Part shown: positions 27,131 through 34,707 of the stretch, piece after piece
How positions within the stretch are numbered: position 1 is the first letter of the stretch
Layout: every line of letters starts with the position of its first letter
NCBI RefSeq assembly: GCF_014192515.1
Contig: NZ_JACHYB010000002.1
Coordinates: forward strand, 1,116,001 to 1,180,000
Reading direction: 5' to 3'
Length of the DNA stretch: 64,000 bases
Source of the DNA: Microbacter margulisiae
GTDB lineage: Bacteria > Bacteroidota > Bacteroidia > Bacteroidales > Paludibacteraceae
The notes under the pieces: generated by a model
Seen by the model: the letters and a program-made list of their open reading frames with translations, nothing else
The model's database searches: none
Told to the model about the DNA's origin: nothing
Translations under genes and position numbers: made by a program

Positions 27131-30100
27131 TTAAAGTTCTAAGTTCAGCCCAAGCCCAATATACTTTAGCACAGGATAAGAACGTCCGCTGTTAGCTCCG
27201 GTACCACCGGTACCACCCATATTATTCCCAAATTCGGTGGACTCAGGGTCATAAAATGTGAGAGGAGAAAGGGTCAATAGATTTTGGGCATTTATACTTA
27301 CATGCAATGTTTTTATTTCAAGCCGACTTGTAATCTTTTTTGGGATAGTATATCCTATTTCGATATTTTTCAGTCGTATATAAGCAGCATTGAGTACATG
27401 TACTTGCGAACTATACCCATAATTGTTTACATCTGATGTCGTTCCTGGAGTCGCAAGCCGTGGCCATCTTGCATCGGTATTGGTAGGAGTCCAAAAATCT
27501 AATTGATGTTGATACATGGTGTACCCATAATTTCCTTGGTAAGGCTCAAGCAATTCTCCGCGTAAAAACATTGTTCTTTTACCCACACCTTGAATCAGCA
27601 TGCTGAGATCAAATCCTTTCCAATTAAGGTCGTAAGTTACTCCAAAAGTGTAACGAGGGAAAGCATTTCCCAATATTTGACGATCCTTGCTGTCTATCAC
27701 ACCATCATGATTAATATCTACATATTTGACATCGCCAGGGGCCAACTGCGAAGCATTGATGCCAACCGGTAAAGCACTATTTTGGATATCAGCATAGCTT
27801 TTAAAATAACCGACAGTTTTGTATCCAAAATAGGAAGCAAATGGCGCTCCAACCCGTATAATATCAGACATATCAGCATCTCCTGAGTGAATGAGTTCAT
27901 TCCCCGTAAAGTCCAATACCTTGTTTTGCGAATCAGCAATATTAAGGCTCACATTATGCTTGAATTCTCCGGTAGTAGCATGATACCCAACAGTCAGTTC
28001 CCATCCATAATCTCGCATCTTTCCTGAATTTTGCATTCCAACAGATGTTCCCAAAACAGATGGATTCACAGGACTGAGTAAAATTCCGGATGTCACTTTA
28101 TTAAAATAATCAGCAGACGCATACAACTTATTATTCAAAAAGGTTGCATCAAACCCAATATTAAAATTAGCGGATTGCTCCCAACTAATCAGTGGGTTCC
28201 CAAGCTGAAATCCCGTTCCACTTACAGAGGTACCATTGAATGCGTAAGTGTTGTTATATGTAGTATAAGTTGTAAGGTAATTATAAGCACCAATATTCTG
28301 GTTGCCTAATATTCCATATGATCCTCGAATTTTTAAATCACCAATATTGGACTTATATGAATTCATAAAAGACTCCTCAGAGATTCTCCATCCAGCAGAA
28401 ACGGAAGGAAAGAAACCCCAACGATGACCCTTTGCAAAATTAGATGAGCCATCATAACGAAAGCTTACCTGCCCGTAATATTTATCATTATATGAGTATG
28501 ACACCCTACCAAACAACGATTCTATGTCAGTCAGTGTAGTCCCCATTGGCGAAGTATCTCCTCCTATATTTCCAGCTAATGCAGTTTGCGAGGTAGGAGT
28601 TCCAAGCTCAGGATCTACATAATTCATCCATATATCATTAGAATAAGTAGAATGTGACTCATTAGACACACCCAACAGACCACTCACATGGTGTAACTTA
28701 TTAAATACTTGGTCGTAATCTAACAAAAATTGTGTATTAATCATATAATCCTTCTGATTCCAATCACTGGTTTGTCCTCCAATATTTTGATAAATTGAAG
28801 GTGTTGTTGCAGTATCACTAGCGTAATATGGCACTTGTAAACTTCTACTATACCTATGATTTGCATATAAATCAAGGCCTACCATTGCTTTGGCTGTCAA
28901 TCCATGAGTAATCTTCAGCTCACCAGCAATGCTTCCGTTTATGTAATCTAGATCATATTTATTAAAACCAGCTGCTTCAAGGGTGCCCAATGGGGTGAAC
29001 TCAGACAAAACGTCATTAATCAAAAAATGCCCATTAGGTGCTTGTTGTTGATAATAATAATAATTAGGAATACGTCTCCCATCAGCTATCAAATTCCCTA
29101 CGCTACCATTTGGAGCATTTGTTTCTGAACGTGCATATGACATAATTGTTGTCAGTTTGAATCTTCCATATTGATTAACAAGGTTAGTCCTGAAATTATA
29201 CCGTTTCATACCATAAGTTCCAAAATTACCTGACACAAAATTGCTGGGCTCATTTACAAAACTTGCTGAGACTCTATATGTTGAATTTTGACTACCTCCA
29301 CTTATACTAAAGTCATAATTCTGTTGCAAGGCATTTTGCAATATTTGATTCAAAAACCATTTGCTATTCGCTCCATTTTTCTGCAAGTCTTGTATTTGCG
29401 CTGGAGAGTATGGGAGTGGATTTCCTGTATTATATGCTGCCTCATCTTTAAGTATTGCATTTTCATATCCAGCCACAGGCCTATACAAGACATCAGGGCT
29501 TTGTATCCCAACCAATGAAGACATACGAATGACAGGCTTAGAATCAAGCATCCCCTTTTTTGTTGTAACCAGAATCACACCATTCGATGAACGAGACCCA
29601 TATATTGCCGCACTACCGGCATCTTTCAAAATAGAAATGTTTGCAACATCAGAAGGATTTAATTCATTCAGGCTGCTCAGGTTTGTAACCAACCCATCTA
29701 TAACAACCAATGGGTCATTATTATTCATAGTACTGATGCCACGAATATTTATATTCATTTGGTTATTCGTTGGGTCCATACTGGTTTGTTGAATCGTGAG
29801 ATTAGGAGATGCCCCTTGCAATGCTTGAGTTAGATTACTCACTGGGCGATCTTCAATTTTGCTAGATGAAATCTGATCAACAGCACCAACAACACTTTTA
29901 CATTGCTCTGTACCATAACCGATTACTACCACCTCATTTAAATTAGTAGCTGCTTCATTTAATGCTACATTGATAACATCACTATTCCCAACATTTACAT
30001 CTCTGCTTTGCATGCCAACAAAAGAAAAATCCAACATTGCATTTGAAGAAACGCTTGGAAGAACGTAATTACCATTTGTATCTGTTATTGTACCTTTGGT

Positions 30101-30526
30101 AGTCCCTTTTATTGTAATTGTAACACCTGGTAAAGCTTGCCCTTTCTCATCGGTTACTGTCCCAACAATCTTTCGCATCTCTCCCGATGATGATGGAGAA
30201 GTTTCATGTTTAGGTTCAGGGCTTCGGGATGTTTTCGAAATGACAATATGATCGTTTGTTATTTGATAACGAACATCTTGTCCTTTAAGAATTTCCTTCA
30301 GCGCATCTTCCACCGTTTTGTTCTTAAGGTTAACAGAAACAATCTTTTGTAAGTTCACATCATTGGTATTAAGCCAATAGGATAACCCACTTTGTGCTTT
30401 CAATGCTTCTAAGGCGGTTTTCACTGTAACATTTTTAAGTGAAAGCGTCACCTTCTTTTGTTGGCTGAAAGCGGCAGTTGCCATAAAAAGGGCCAACAAA
30501 AACAGAATGTACCTGATCTTTTTCAT
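27131..30526 (-). CDS. SusC-like TonB-dependent transporter with STN signalling domain
   Basis: This 1131-residue outer-membrane porin imports oligosaccharides using TonB energy. The signal peptide ends at AAFSQ (residue 22). Next come an STN domain (about 24-98, VTLSLKNVTVKTALEAL and VEDALKEILKGQDVRYQI), a carboxypeptidase-D-like domain (119-193, VGTVTDEKGQALPGVTI), the NEVVVIGYGT segment (197-206), the plug (SSKIEDRPVSNLTQALQGASPNL, LVVIDGL, GSAAIYGSRSSNGVILVTTKKG) and a long beta-barrel ending in LNLEL. The STN domain is the part that touches a FecR-type anti-sigma factor. With the sigma/anti-sigma genes next to it, this gives a trans-envelope induction loop in which cargo binding activates the PUL's own sigma factor. 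Confidence 0.97.
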   Translation of the reverse strand: MKKIRYILFLLALFMATAAFSQQKKVTLSLKNVTVKTALEALKAQSGLSYWLNTNDVNLQKIVSVNLKNKTVEDALKEILKGQDVRYQITNDHIVISKTSRSPEPKHETSPSSSGEMRKIVGTVTDEKGQALPGVTITIKGTTKGTITDTNGNYVLPSVSSNAMLDFSFVGMQSRDVNVGNSDVINVALNEAATNLNEVVVIGYGTEQCKSVVGAVDQISSSKIEDRPVSNLTQALQGASPNLTIQQTSMDPTNNQMNINIRGISTMNNNDPLVVIDGLVTNLSSLNELNPSDVANISILKDAGSAAIYGSRSSNGVILVTTKKGMLDSKPVIRMSSLVGIQSPDVLYRPVAGYENAILKDEAAYNTGNPLPYSPAQIQDLQKNGANSKWFLNQILQNALQQNYDFSISGGSQNSTYRVSASFVNEPSNFVSGNFGTYGMKRYNFRTNLVNQYGRFKLTTIMSYARSETNAPNGSVGNLIADGRRIPNYYYYQQQAPNGHFLINDVLSEFTPLGTLEAAGFNKYDLDYINGSIAGELKITHGLTAKAMVGLDLYANHRYSRSLQVPYYASDTATTPSIYQNIGGQTSDWNQKDYMINTQFLLDYDQVFNKLHHVSGLLGVSNESHSTYSNDIWMNYVDPELGTPTSQTALAGNIGGDTSPMGTTLTDIESLFGRVSYSYNDKYYGQVSFRYDGSSNFAKGHRWGFFPSVSAGWRISEESFMNSYKSNIGDLKIRGSYGILGNQNIGAYNYLTTYTTYNNTYAFNGTSVSGTGFQLGNPLISWEQSANFNIGFDATFLNNKLYASADYFNKVTSGILLSPVNPSVLGTSVGMQNSGKMRDYGWELTVGYHATTGEFKHNVSLNIADSQNKVLDFTGNELIHSGDADMSDIIRVGAPFASYFGYKTVGYFKSYADIQNSALPVGINASQLAPGDVKYVDINHDGVIDSKDRQILGNAFPRYTFGVTYDLNWKGFDLSMLIQGVGKRTMFLRGELLEPYQGNYGYTMYQHQLDFWTPTNTDARWPRLATPGTTSDVNNYGYSSQVHVLNAAYIRLKNIEIGYTIPKKITSRLEIKTLHVSINAQNLLTLSPLTFYDPESTEFGNNMGGTGGTGANSGRSYPVLKYIGLGLNLEL

Positions 30527-30679
30527 ACGTAATTAATTTTGAGTTTAATAGCCCGCATGAAACTTACATGCATTTATTCCCTTTGTTAGGTTATAAGTCA
30601 TGTTTGTTCCATCAATAATTCAAATTGAACAAATAGGTAATGTACAAACCACTTGCTCCCGGTTCTTTGTGGACCGAAA

Positions 30680-30713
30680 AAATCAGTGATTTCTGTCCGA
30701 ATATCCCGGACAG
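30680..30713. promoter_or_regulatory. Paired palindromes upstream of susC
   Basis: The palindrome AAATCA-G-TGATTT (30680-30692) is immediately followed by an inverted repeat CTGTCCG/CGGACAG (30693-30699 and 30707-30713). The first lies beside a GGACCGAAAA stretch that echoes TGTCCGAATA in the second. They lie about 155-190 bp upstream of the susC start. They could be an operator, the ECF promoter surroundings, or a leader-RNA hairpin. Confidence 0.4.
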
Positions 30714-30760
30714 GCAAGACCATAAAAATGAATGTTGATCTAAATGTCAGAAAGTTGTTG

Positions 30761-30768
30761 TATCTTTG
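30761..30768 (+). promoter_or_regulatory. -7 box TATCTTTG facing away from susC
   Basis: TATCTTTG matches the Bacteroidota -7 consensus TAnnTTTG on the plus strand. A transcript starting about 30775 would run opposite to the PUL and into the 3' end of the anti-sigma gene. Bacteroides PULs controlled by ECF sigma/anti-sigma pairs are known to carry opposite-strand small RNAs near the susC 5' end, so a regulatory RNA is possible here. Confidence 0.45.
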
Positions 30769-30813
30769 CAGGAACAATTAGATAAACACGAACACCAAAC
30801 GTTTTTGTCTGAA

Positions 30814-30867
30814 ATGAAATCGGGATATGCTGCAACATATTTCGGTTTCTTTTGTAAGGAGGGTTAA
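30814..30867 (+). CDS. Candidate 17-codon small ORF in the susC upstream region
   Basis: The frame MKSGYAATYFGFFCKEG begins 46 bp after the -7 box at 30761 and ends in TAA. It is too short to judge by codon bias. The order promoter, short leader, ATG-AAA start and short peptide is plausible for either a leader peptide or a chance frame in a non-coding RNA. No homologue is claimed. Confidence 0.25.
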   Translation: MKSGYAATYFGFFCKEG

Positions 30868-30925
30868 GACCTGTTTTTCATAGGCGTATAGAATTAAGAT
30901 TAAAAAATTGCACTTCATCTACCAA

Positions 30926-31942
30926 CTATTGGTAGATCGTAATATGATTTTGGGCCATAGTATAATGAAATTCTTTATTTGCAGTCATGACATTTAGAAT
31001 CTCCTGAATGCTTTGCGCCTGGCTAAAATCGCCGTAAAAACGCAAATGGTATAGTTGTGGATCTCTTATATCAATGACAACATTATAGTCCCGTTCCAAT
31101 CGGCGAATGATCTGTCCAAAATATTCTTCGTCAAAAACAATTTTTCCTTCTGTCCAGGCAGCCGCTTCACTTGCATCAACACGTTTAATTTCAATTCCTT
31201 TGTTTCTTTTATCAATCACAGCCAATTCGTTCGGTTTCAACAGTAGAGGATGTTCGGGATGATAAATGGTTGTCAGTTGAATTGACCCGCGTAAAAGTGT
31301 TACACTCAAATGACTGTCTTCAGGATACGCTTTCACATCAAATTTTGTTCCTAAATCTCTTATGGATGCTTCGTTTGCCTTTACCGTAAAAGGCATGGCA
31401 GGATTATGAGCTATCTCAAAATAACCCTCTCCTACCAATGCCACCTGACGACTTTTTTGCCCAAAGTTCTGCCCGTACTGCAACGTACTTCCCGCATTAA
31501 GCCACACTACACTGTGATCAGGCAAAACGACTCTTGTTTTTGCTCCATAGGGGACATAAATTGCATATTGTTTCGTATTATGTTGAATCAAATAACTATT
31601 AATAGCATAATAACTCAGACTGCCTGTTACAAAGACAAGGACTGCGACAGCAACGCGTAAAAGAATGGAAATGTGATGATAATTTTGTCTCTTTTCTGCC
31701 CGTTGTGCCCAGACTATCCGTTCTTTGAATCGACGGTAAGCTGCATCTTTATTAAAAAAAGACTTGTCGTCTATTCCAGAGCTATTCCAAATATCCTGTA
31801 TTTCAATAAAATAACGACGATTCCCTTCTGAAAGAGCAAGCCACGCCTGGAGCTCTCTCTCATCACCTACAGTACATTGATGACTCAAATAATCAACAAT
31901 TAAATCATCAATCCGTTCGTCGTTTTCAAAAGTTTGATTCAT
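30926..31942 (-). CDS. FecR-family anti-sigma factor
   Basis: This 338-residue protein is the membrane-spanning anti-sigma partner of the ECF factor encoded just upstream. The cytoplasmic N-terminus (residues 1-90, RIDDLIVDYLSHQCTVGDERELQAWLALSEGNRRYF) should bind the sigma factor. A single membrane helix follows at about 91-112 (ISILLRVAVAVLVFVTGSLSYYAI). The periplasmic FecR domain (about 120-225) includes YVPYGAKTRVVLPDHSVVWLNAGSTLQYGQNF and a VTLLRGSIQL block. A DUF4974-type C-terminal domain (about 265-338, FGQIIRRLERDYNVVIDIRDPQL) meets the STN domain of SusC. Signals from glycan import are thus passed inward. It is read with the sigma gene; the two are 105 bp apart. Confidence 0.95.
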   Translation of the reverse strand: MNQTFENDERIDDLIVDYLSHQCTVGDERELQAWLALSEGNRRYFIEIQDIWNSSGIDDKSFFNKDAAYRRFKERIVWAQRAEKRQNYHHISILLRVAVAVLVFVTGSLSYYAINSYLIQHNTKQYAIYVPYGAKTRVVLPDHSVVWLNAGSTLQYGQNFGQKSRQVALVGEGYFEIAHNPAMPFTVKANEASIRDLGTKFDVKAYPEDSHLSVTLLRGSIQLTTIYHPEHPLLLKPNELAVIDKRNKGIEIKRVDASEAAAWTEGKIVFDEEYFGQIIRRLERDYNVVIDIRDPQLYHLRFYGDFSQAQSIQEILNVMTANKEFHYTMAQNHITIYQ

Positions 31943-32047
31943 ATACCAGCTGTTATTAAGATAGACAAGTAATAAAAAAGAAAGGGTAGCCTCAAAATGT
32001 TAAAATTTCTCTTGCAAAAAGATTTAACATTTCCTCTGGCTGATAAT

Positions 32048-32635
32048 CTAAAGCAGGGACAAAGCAATGATAAAAATAAGGATTGGCAAATACTCTTTCA
32101 ACTGCCTTCGCAAAGTAGCAAGAGCATTTTTTATGTGATAGTGCACTGTATTGGGAGAAATACTAAGCTTTGTAGCAATAGCATCATACGAAAGTTGTTC
32201 TTGCCGGCTTAGCAAGAACACCGCACGGCATTCATCCGGTAGTTCCGACACACAACAAGCTATTTTCTCTTCCAGCTCTTTTTCAATCAGCGTCCCTAAC
32301 GGAGTTGAATCGCTCTCGGATAAAGCTATGAACGAGACATCATCTGAGAGGGATATTTCCCGGGTCACATGAGCTTCTTGCAGATAGTTAAGGCATCGAC
32401 GGCGAATGGCAGTAAAAAGATAGGCCCGAAGCGAAGTGTGAATTTCAAGAATTTCCCTTTGTTCCCAAAGTGTTAACATCAAATCTCCAACCAGATTTTC
32501 TGCCGTAAAGTGATCCTCAACATACATATTAGCTACACGGCAGAGAGAGACATAAAAATGGTCGAAAAGATAACGATACGCCTTATCATTTCCTGCTTTG
32601 AGCTGAGCTAAAAGGAGTGCTTCTTGTTCATTCAT
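32048..32635 (-). CDS. ECF RNA polymerase sigma factor (FecI-like) of the PUL
   Basis: From the ATG at 32635 this is a 195-residue ECF sigma-70 factor. Region 2 covers about residues 20-90 (YLFDHFYVSLCRVANMYV, AENLVGDLMLTLWEQRE) and region 4 about 125-185 (LPDECRAVFLLSRQEQLSYDAIATKLSISPNTVHYHIKNALATLRRQL). The hydrophobic C-terminus is common in Bacteroidota FecI proteins. A longer frame from 32671 is ruled out because the -7 box TACCTTTG (32677-32684) would leave no room for a start site. With the FecR and STN-SusC neighbours it should drive PUL transcription when mannan is sensed. The first gene of the locus has its own housekeeping-type promoter. Confidence 0.95.
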   Translation of the reverse strand: MNEQEALLLAQLKAGNDKAYRYLFDHFYVSLCRVANMYVEDHFTAENLVGDLMLTLWEQREILEIHTSLRAYLFTAIRRRCLNYLQEAHVTREISLSDDVSFIALSESDSTPLGTLIEKELEEKIACCVSELPDECRAVFLLSRQEQLSYDAIATKLSISPNTVHYHIKNALATLRRQLKEYLPILIFIIALSLL

Positions 32636-32676
32636 GGTATGGTTTTGCTGGAAACTACAACTAAATAGCACGAGCG

Positions 32677-32684
32677 CAAAGGTA
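32677..32684 (-). promoter_or_regulatory. -7 box TACCTTTG for the sigma factor gene
   Basis: This is an exact match to TAnnTTTG, 42 bases upstream of the ATG at 32635. It indicates that the sigma/anti-sigma pair is transcribed by the primary sigma factor, independently of the PUL promoter. Confidence 0.7.
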
Positions 32685-33414
32685 GAAAATATTGTAACAA
32701 AATAACTATAGAGTGGCTAAAAATCACAATAAATATTTTAGCATATGTTTATATTTTGCTTCCATATATCCCTTTATAGCAAATAAATGAACTTGTTGCC
32801 TGTATTCTTCTTATTGTCATATCATCAGGAAAAAACGAAAATAGACAAAAAATTATTCGATACACCTGCACCTCTATTTTATCGTTATGGGTATTCAGTT
32901 TTTTCTTTTGTTGTTATAAAAGCTATATAGTCACCCTTAAAAAAATTATGTCTTGCCAGATTCCAGAACTTTAATATGAATACGCACACCAAATGATTCG
33001 CAGAAAAAACAGCAAATTTGTACGTTTCAACACTTATCGACTGTTATATATCTAAGGAAGATCTTGAAGCGCAGCATAAAACAAAGGCTGTTTAAACATA
33101 GTCAACAGCATAACTTTCATTGTTATGTGCAGTTTTTGTTACTCAGTCATGCAGCTATTCATTAATCTGCCGTGGAGCCTGAATACAGAATGTTGATTAA
33201 TCAAAAATGCCTGATTAAAGAATGGCTATATCGAAATACACAAAGAAATAGCAATAAAAAACACCTCTTCCCCTCCCCAATCCCTTAAAACAGCTATTGG
33301 ATTTTCATAAAAAATATGTATATTTGTAACCGTAATAATAGCTGTTACACCAGAAAAATAACTCTCTTTTGTGTCGTTCTTTAAATTTAATCGAAGAATA
33401 CAAACCTTAGATCG
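32685..33414. other. About 730 bp without a gene between the PUL and the DUF6266 island
   Basis: This stretch is very AT-rich with stop codons in all frames. I see no protein, tRNA or transposon remnant. It contains a perfect palindrome TTGATTAATCAA (33193-33204), a pyrimidine run near 33266-33280, and a 10-bp inverted repeat flanking a -7 box (33289-33346, separate entry). It separates the minus-strand PUL from the plus-strand genes that follow. Confidence 0.5.
33289..33346. repeat. 10-bp inverted repeat flanking a promoter box
   Basis: The arms AACAGCTATT (33289-33298) and AATAGCTGTT (33337-33346) are perfect reverse complements. Between them, at 33319-33326, the plus strand reads TATATTTG, a match to the TAnnTTTG -7 box. 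A short inverted repeat around a promoter recalls phase-variable promoters in this phylum, but the 38-bp interior is much shorter than usual, so an operator or hairpin is as likely. Confidence 0.45.
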
Positions 33415-33546
33415 TCCGACAATCCTCCGTGAATCTTCCGACTATCGTCCGACATTCCTCCCTCTTTGCTCCGTCTTACCATCGATCATCCTCCGTCTCT
33501 CCTTCGGTGTTACATCGGTATAGCCTCGATATAACATCGGAAAAAC
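33415..33546. repeat. Twelve-unit degenerate tandem array with exact 11-bp period
   Basis: Units begin at 33415, 33426, 33437, 33448, 33459, 33470, 33481, 33492, 33503, 33514, 33525 and 33536. The consensus of the first half is TCCGNCNNTCC and of the last four about ATCGGTNTNAC. Every unit keeps C-G or a one-base variant at positions 3-4, while position 11 is nearly always C. No indel breaks the 11-bp phase. Since 11 is not a multiple of three, the array is not coding, and one unit equals one DNA helical turn. It ends 40 bp upstream of the -7 box of the DUF6266 gene. Confidence 0.75.
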
Positions 33547-33585
33547 ATTGATAATGGGAAGACATTATTTTATTAAAAAATATAC

Positions 33586-33593
33586 TATCTTTG
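33586..33593 (+). promoter_or_regulatory. -7 box TATCTTTG for the DUF6266 gene
   Basis: This matches TAnnTTTG and lies within the longest open frame upstream of the MARIKSF start. It therefore rules out the ATG at 33548 and supports 33680 as the start, with a leader of about 80 bases. Confidence 0.65.
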
Positions 33594-33679
33594 TGTTTTT
33601 ACAAGAATTACCTGCTTCGCTAAACGGGAACTATCTCATAGCAACAAAGGTGTATCTATCGTTAATAAAACAGATCTAT

Positions 33680-34309
33680 ATGGCACGCATCAAATCTTTC
33701 GCTTTTGGGACCATCTCGGGAAGGCTTGGAGACACGGTTTCCGCCGTGATGAAAGACGGCACCAACATCATTAAAGTCTACCGGCAGGCATCAAACCCCA
33801 ATACAGAAAAACAACAAGCGCAACGTCTTAAATTTGGCCTGATAAACAAGGAAATAAAATACATGCGCGAACTGTTCAAAATCACCTTCGGATCCACAAG
33901 TGGCGTCAACAGGGTAGTATCTGTTGCCATGCGCAATGCCGTTAAAGGGACATTCCCCGATTTCACTTTCGACTATTCCGAGCTGATCGTGGCAGAAGGG
34001 TCAGTGACTCCCGTCGAACAGCTTAAGGCTGTACGGCTATCCCCTTCCTCGCTGGAACTGACATGGGTGGATACGTCAGAATTCATAGGTATATCACCGC
34101 TGGATAAGATTTGTATCGTGCTGGCAAACCCTACGAAACAGGAAGCCTTGCTGAAAAAAGAAGTTTCTACCCGTAATGCAGGCCGGTGTGAAGTAGTGTA
34201 TCCTCCCGAATGGGACGGAGATGCTATCCATTGTTGGATATACCTGGTTTCTGGTCCCAGTCACAAAACATCCAAAAGCCAATATGTTTCCCTGGACACT
34301 TCCCTATAA
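33680..34309 (+). CDS. DUF6266 family protein of unknown function
   Basis: From the ATG at 33680 this is a 209-residue protein starting MARIKSFAFGTISGRLGDTV, the pattern of DUF6266 proteins, which are small Bacteroidota proteins with a basic, glycine-rich start (I-x-x-G-x-x-SG-[KR]-[VL]-G). The middle (NTEKQQAQRLKFGLINKEIKYMRELFKITFG) is helical and basic. The C-terminal half (SPSSLELTWVDTSEF, KICIVLANPTKQEALLKKE, AIHCWIYLVSG) looks like an Ig/fibronectin-type sandwich. There is no signal peptide or membrane helix. No function is known. G+C is about 52% where sampled, higher than both flanks, suggesting transfer. It stands alone behind the 11-bp repeat array. Confidence 0.8.
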   Translation: MARIKSFAFGTISGRLGDTVSAVMKDGTNIIKVYRQASNPNTEKQQAQRLKFGLINKEIKYMRELFKITFGSTSGVNRVVSVAMRNAVKGTFPDFTFDYSELIVAEGSVTPVEQLKAVRLSPSSLELTWVDTSEFIGISPLDKICIVLANPTKQEALLKKEVSTRNAGRCEVVYPPEWDGDAIHCWIYLVSGPSHKTSKSQYVSLDTSL

Positions 34310-34407
34310 TTTACCATATGCTAACTACTGAAGTTGTCTTCTCCCCGCATTATTTATTCTATTATTCAATCCATCAGATCAACAATAAAACGACTCAACA
34401 GATATAA

Positions 34408-34689
34408 ATGGAATATTTGATTTTTCATAACACAGAACAACATCAATTTGAACTGAAAGTTGACGAAGGAGAGGCTGTTTTAGAATACTTTCTAAATCAT
34501 GACACAATGGTCATTACTCACACCTACGTGCCTCACATACTCGAAGGTCGGGGCATGGGGGCTGCACTGGTCCGAAAAGCGCTGGAATTTGCTTCCGAAA
34601 AGAACCTAAAAGTGATTCCTGTCTGTTCCTTTGCAGAAGCTTATATCAAACGGCATCCTGAATATCAAAGCCTTACAAATGAGAATTAA
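34408..34689 (+). CDS. Small GNAT-fold N-acetyltransferase (YjdJ/GCN5-related type)
   Basis: This 93-residue protein matches the compact GNAT-like family of which YidJ/YjdJ proteins and human NATD1 are members. The acetyl-CoA loop is visible as LEGRGMGAALVRKALEFASEKNLKVIPVCSFAEAYIKRHPEYQ, with the R/Q-G-x-G-x-A motif at GRGMGAA (residues 48-54). The C-x-F-A-x-x-Y-I-x-x-H-P-E-Y ending is highly typical. It probably acetylates a small molecule or protein, but substrates of this subfamily are not established. It is followed 18 bp later by the antiporter gene in the same direction, so they are likely co-transcribed. Confidence 0.88.
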   Translation: MEYLIFHNTEQHQFELKVDEGEAVLEYFLNHDTMVITHTYVPHILEGRGMGAALVRKALEFASEKNLKVIPVCSFAEAYIKRHPEYQSLTNEN

Positions 34690-34707
34690 CAATAGACATC
34701 AACTTTA

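Larger units (their letters stand above)
30527..30925. other. 399-bp intergenic region between fecR-type and susC-type genes
   Basis: This region should contain the sigma-dependent susC promoter, but no TAnnTTTG box is visible on the minus strand, as expected if the ECF factor reads a different sequence. It contains a 13-bp palindrome and a 7-bp inverted repeat (30680-30713). On the opposite strand there is a good -7 box (30761) followed by a 17-codon open frame (30814-30867). These are listed separately. Confidence 0.5.

Noticed and set aside
33415..33546. CRISPR-like array
   Set aside because: Units are 11 bp, degenerate and contiguous, with no spacers and no cas genes.
33548..33679. N-terminal extension of the DUF6266 frame from the ATG at 33548
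   Set aside because: A -7 promoter box lies inside it, and the family N-terminus begins at 33680.
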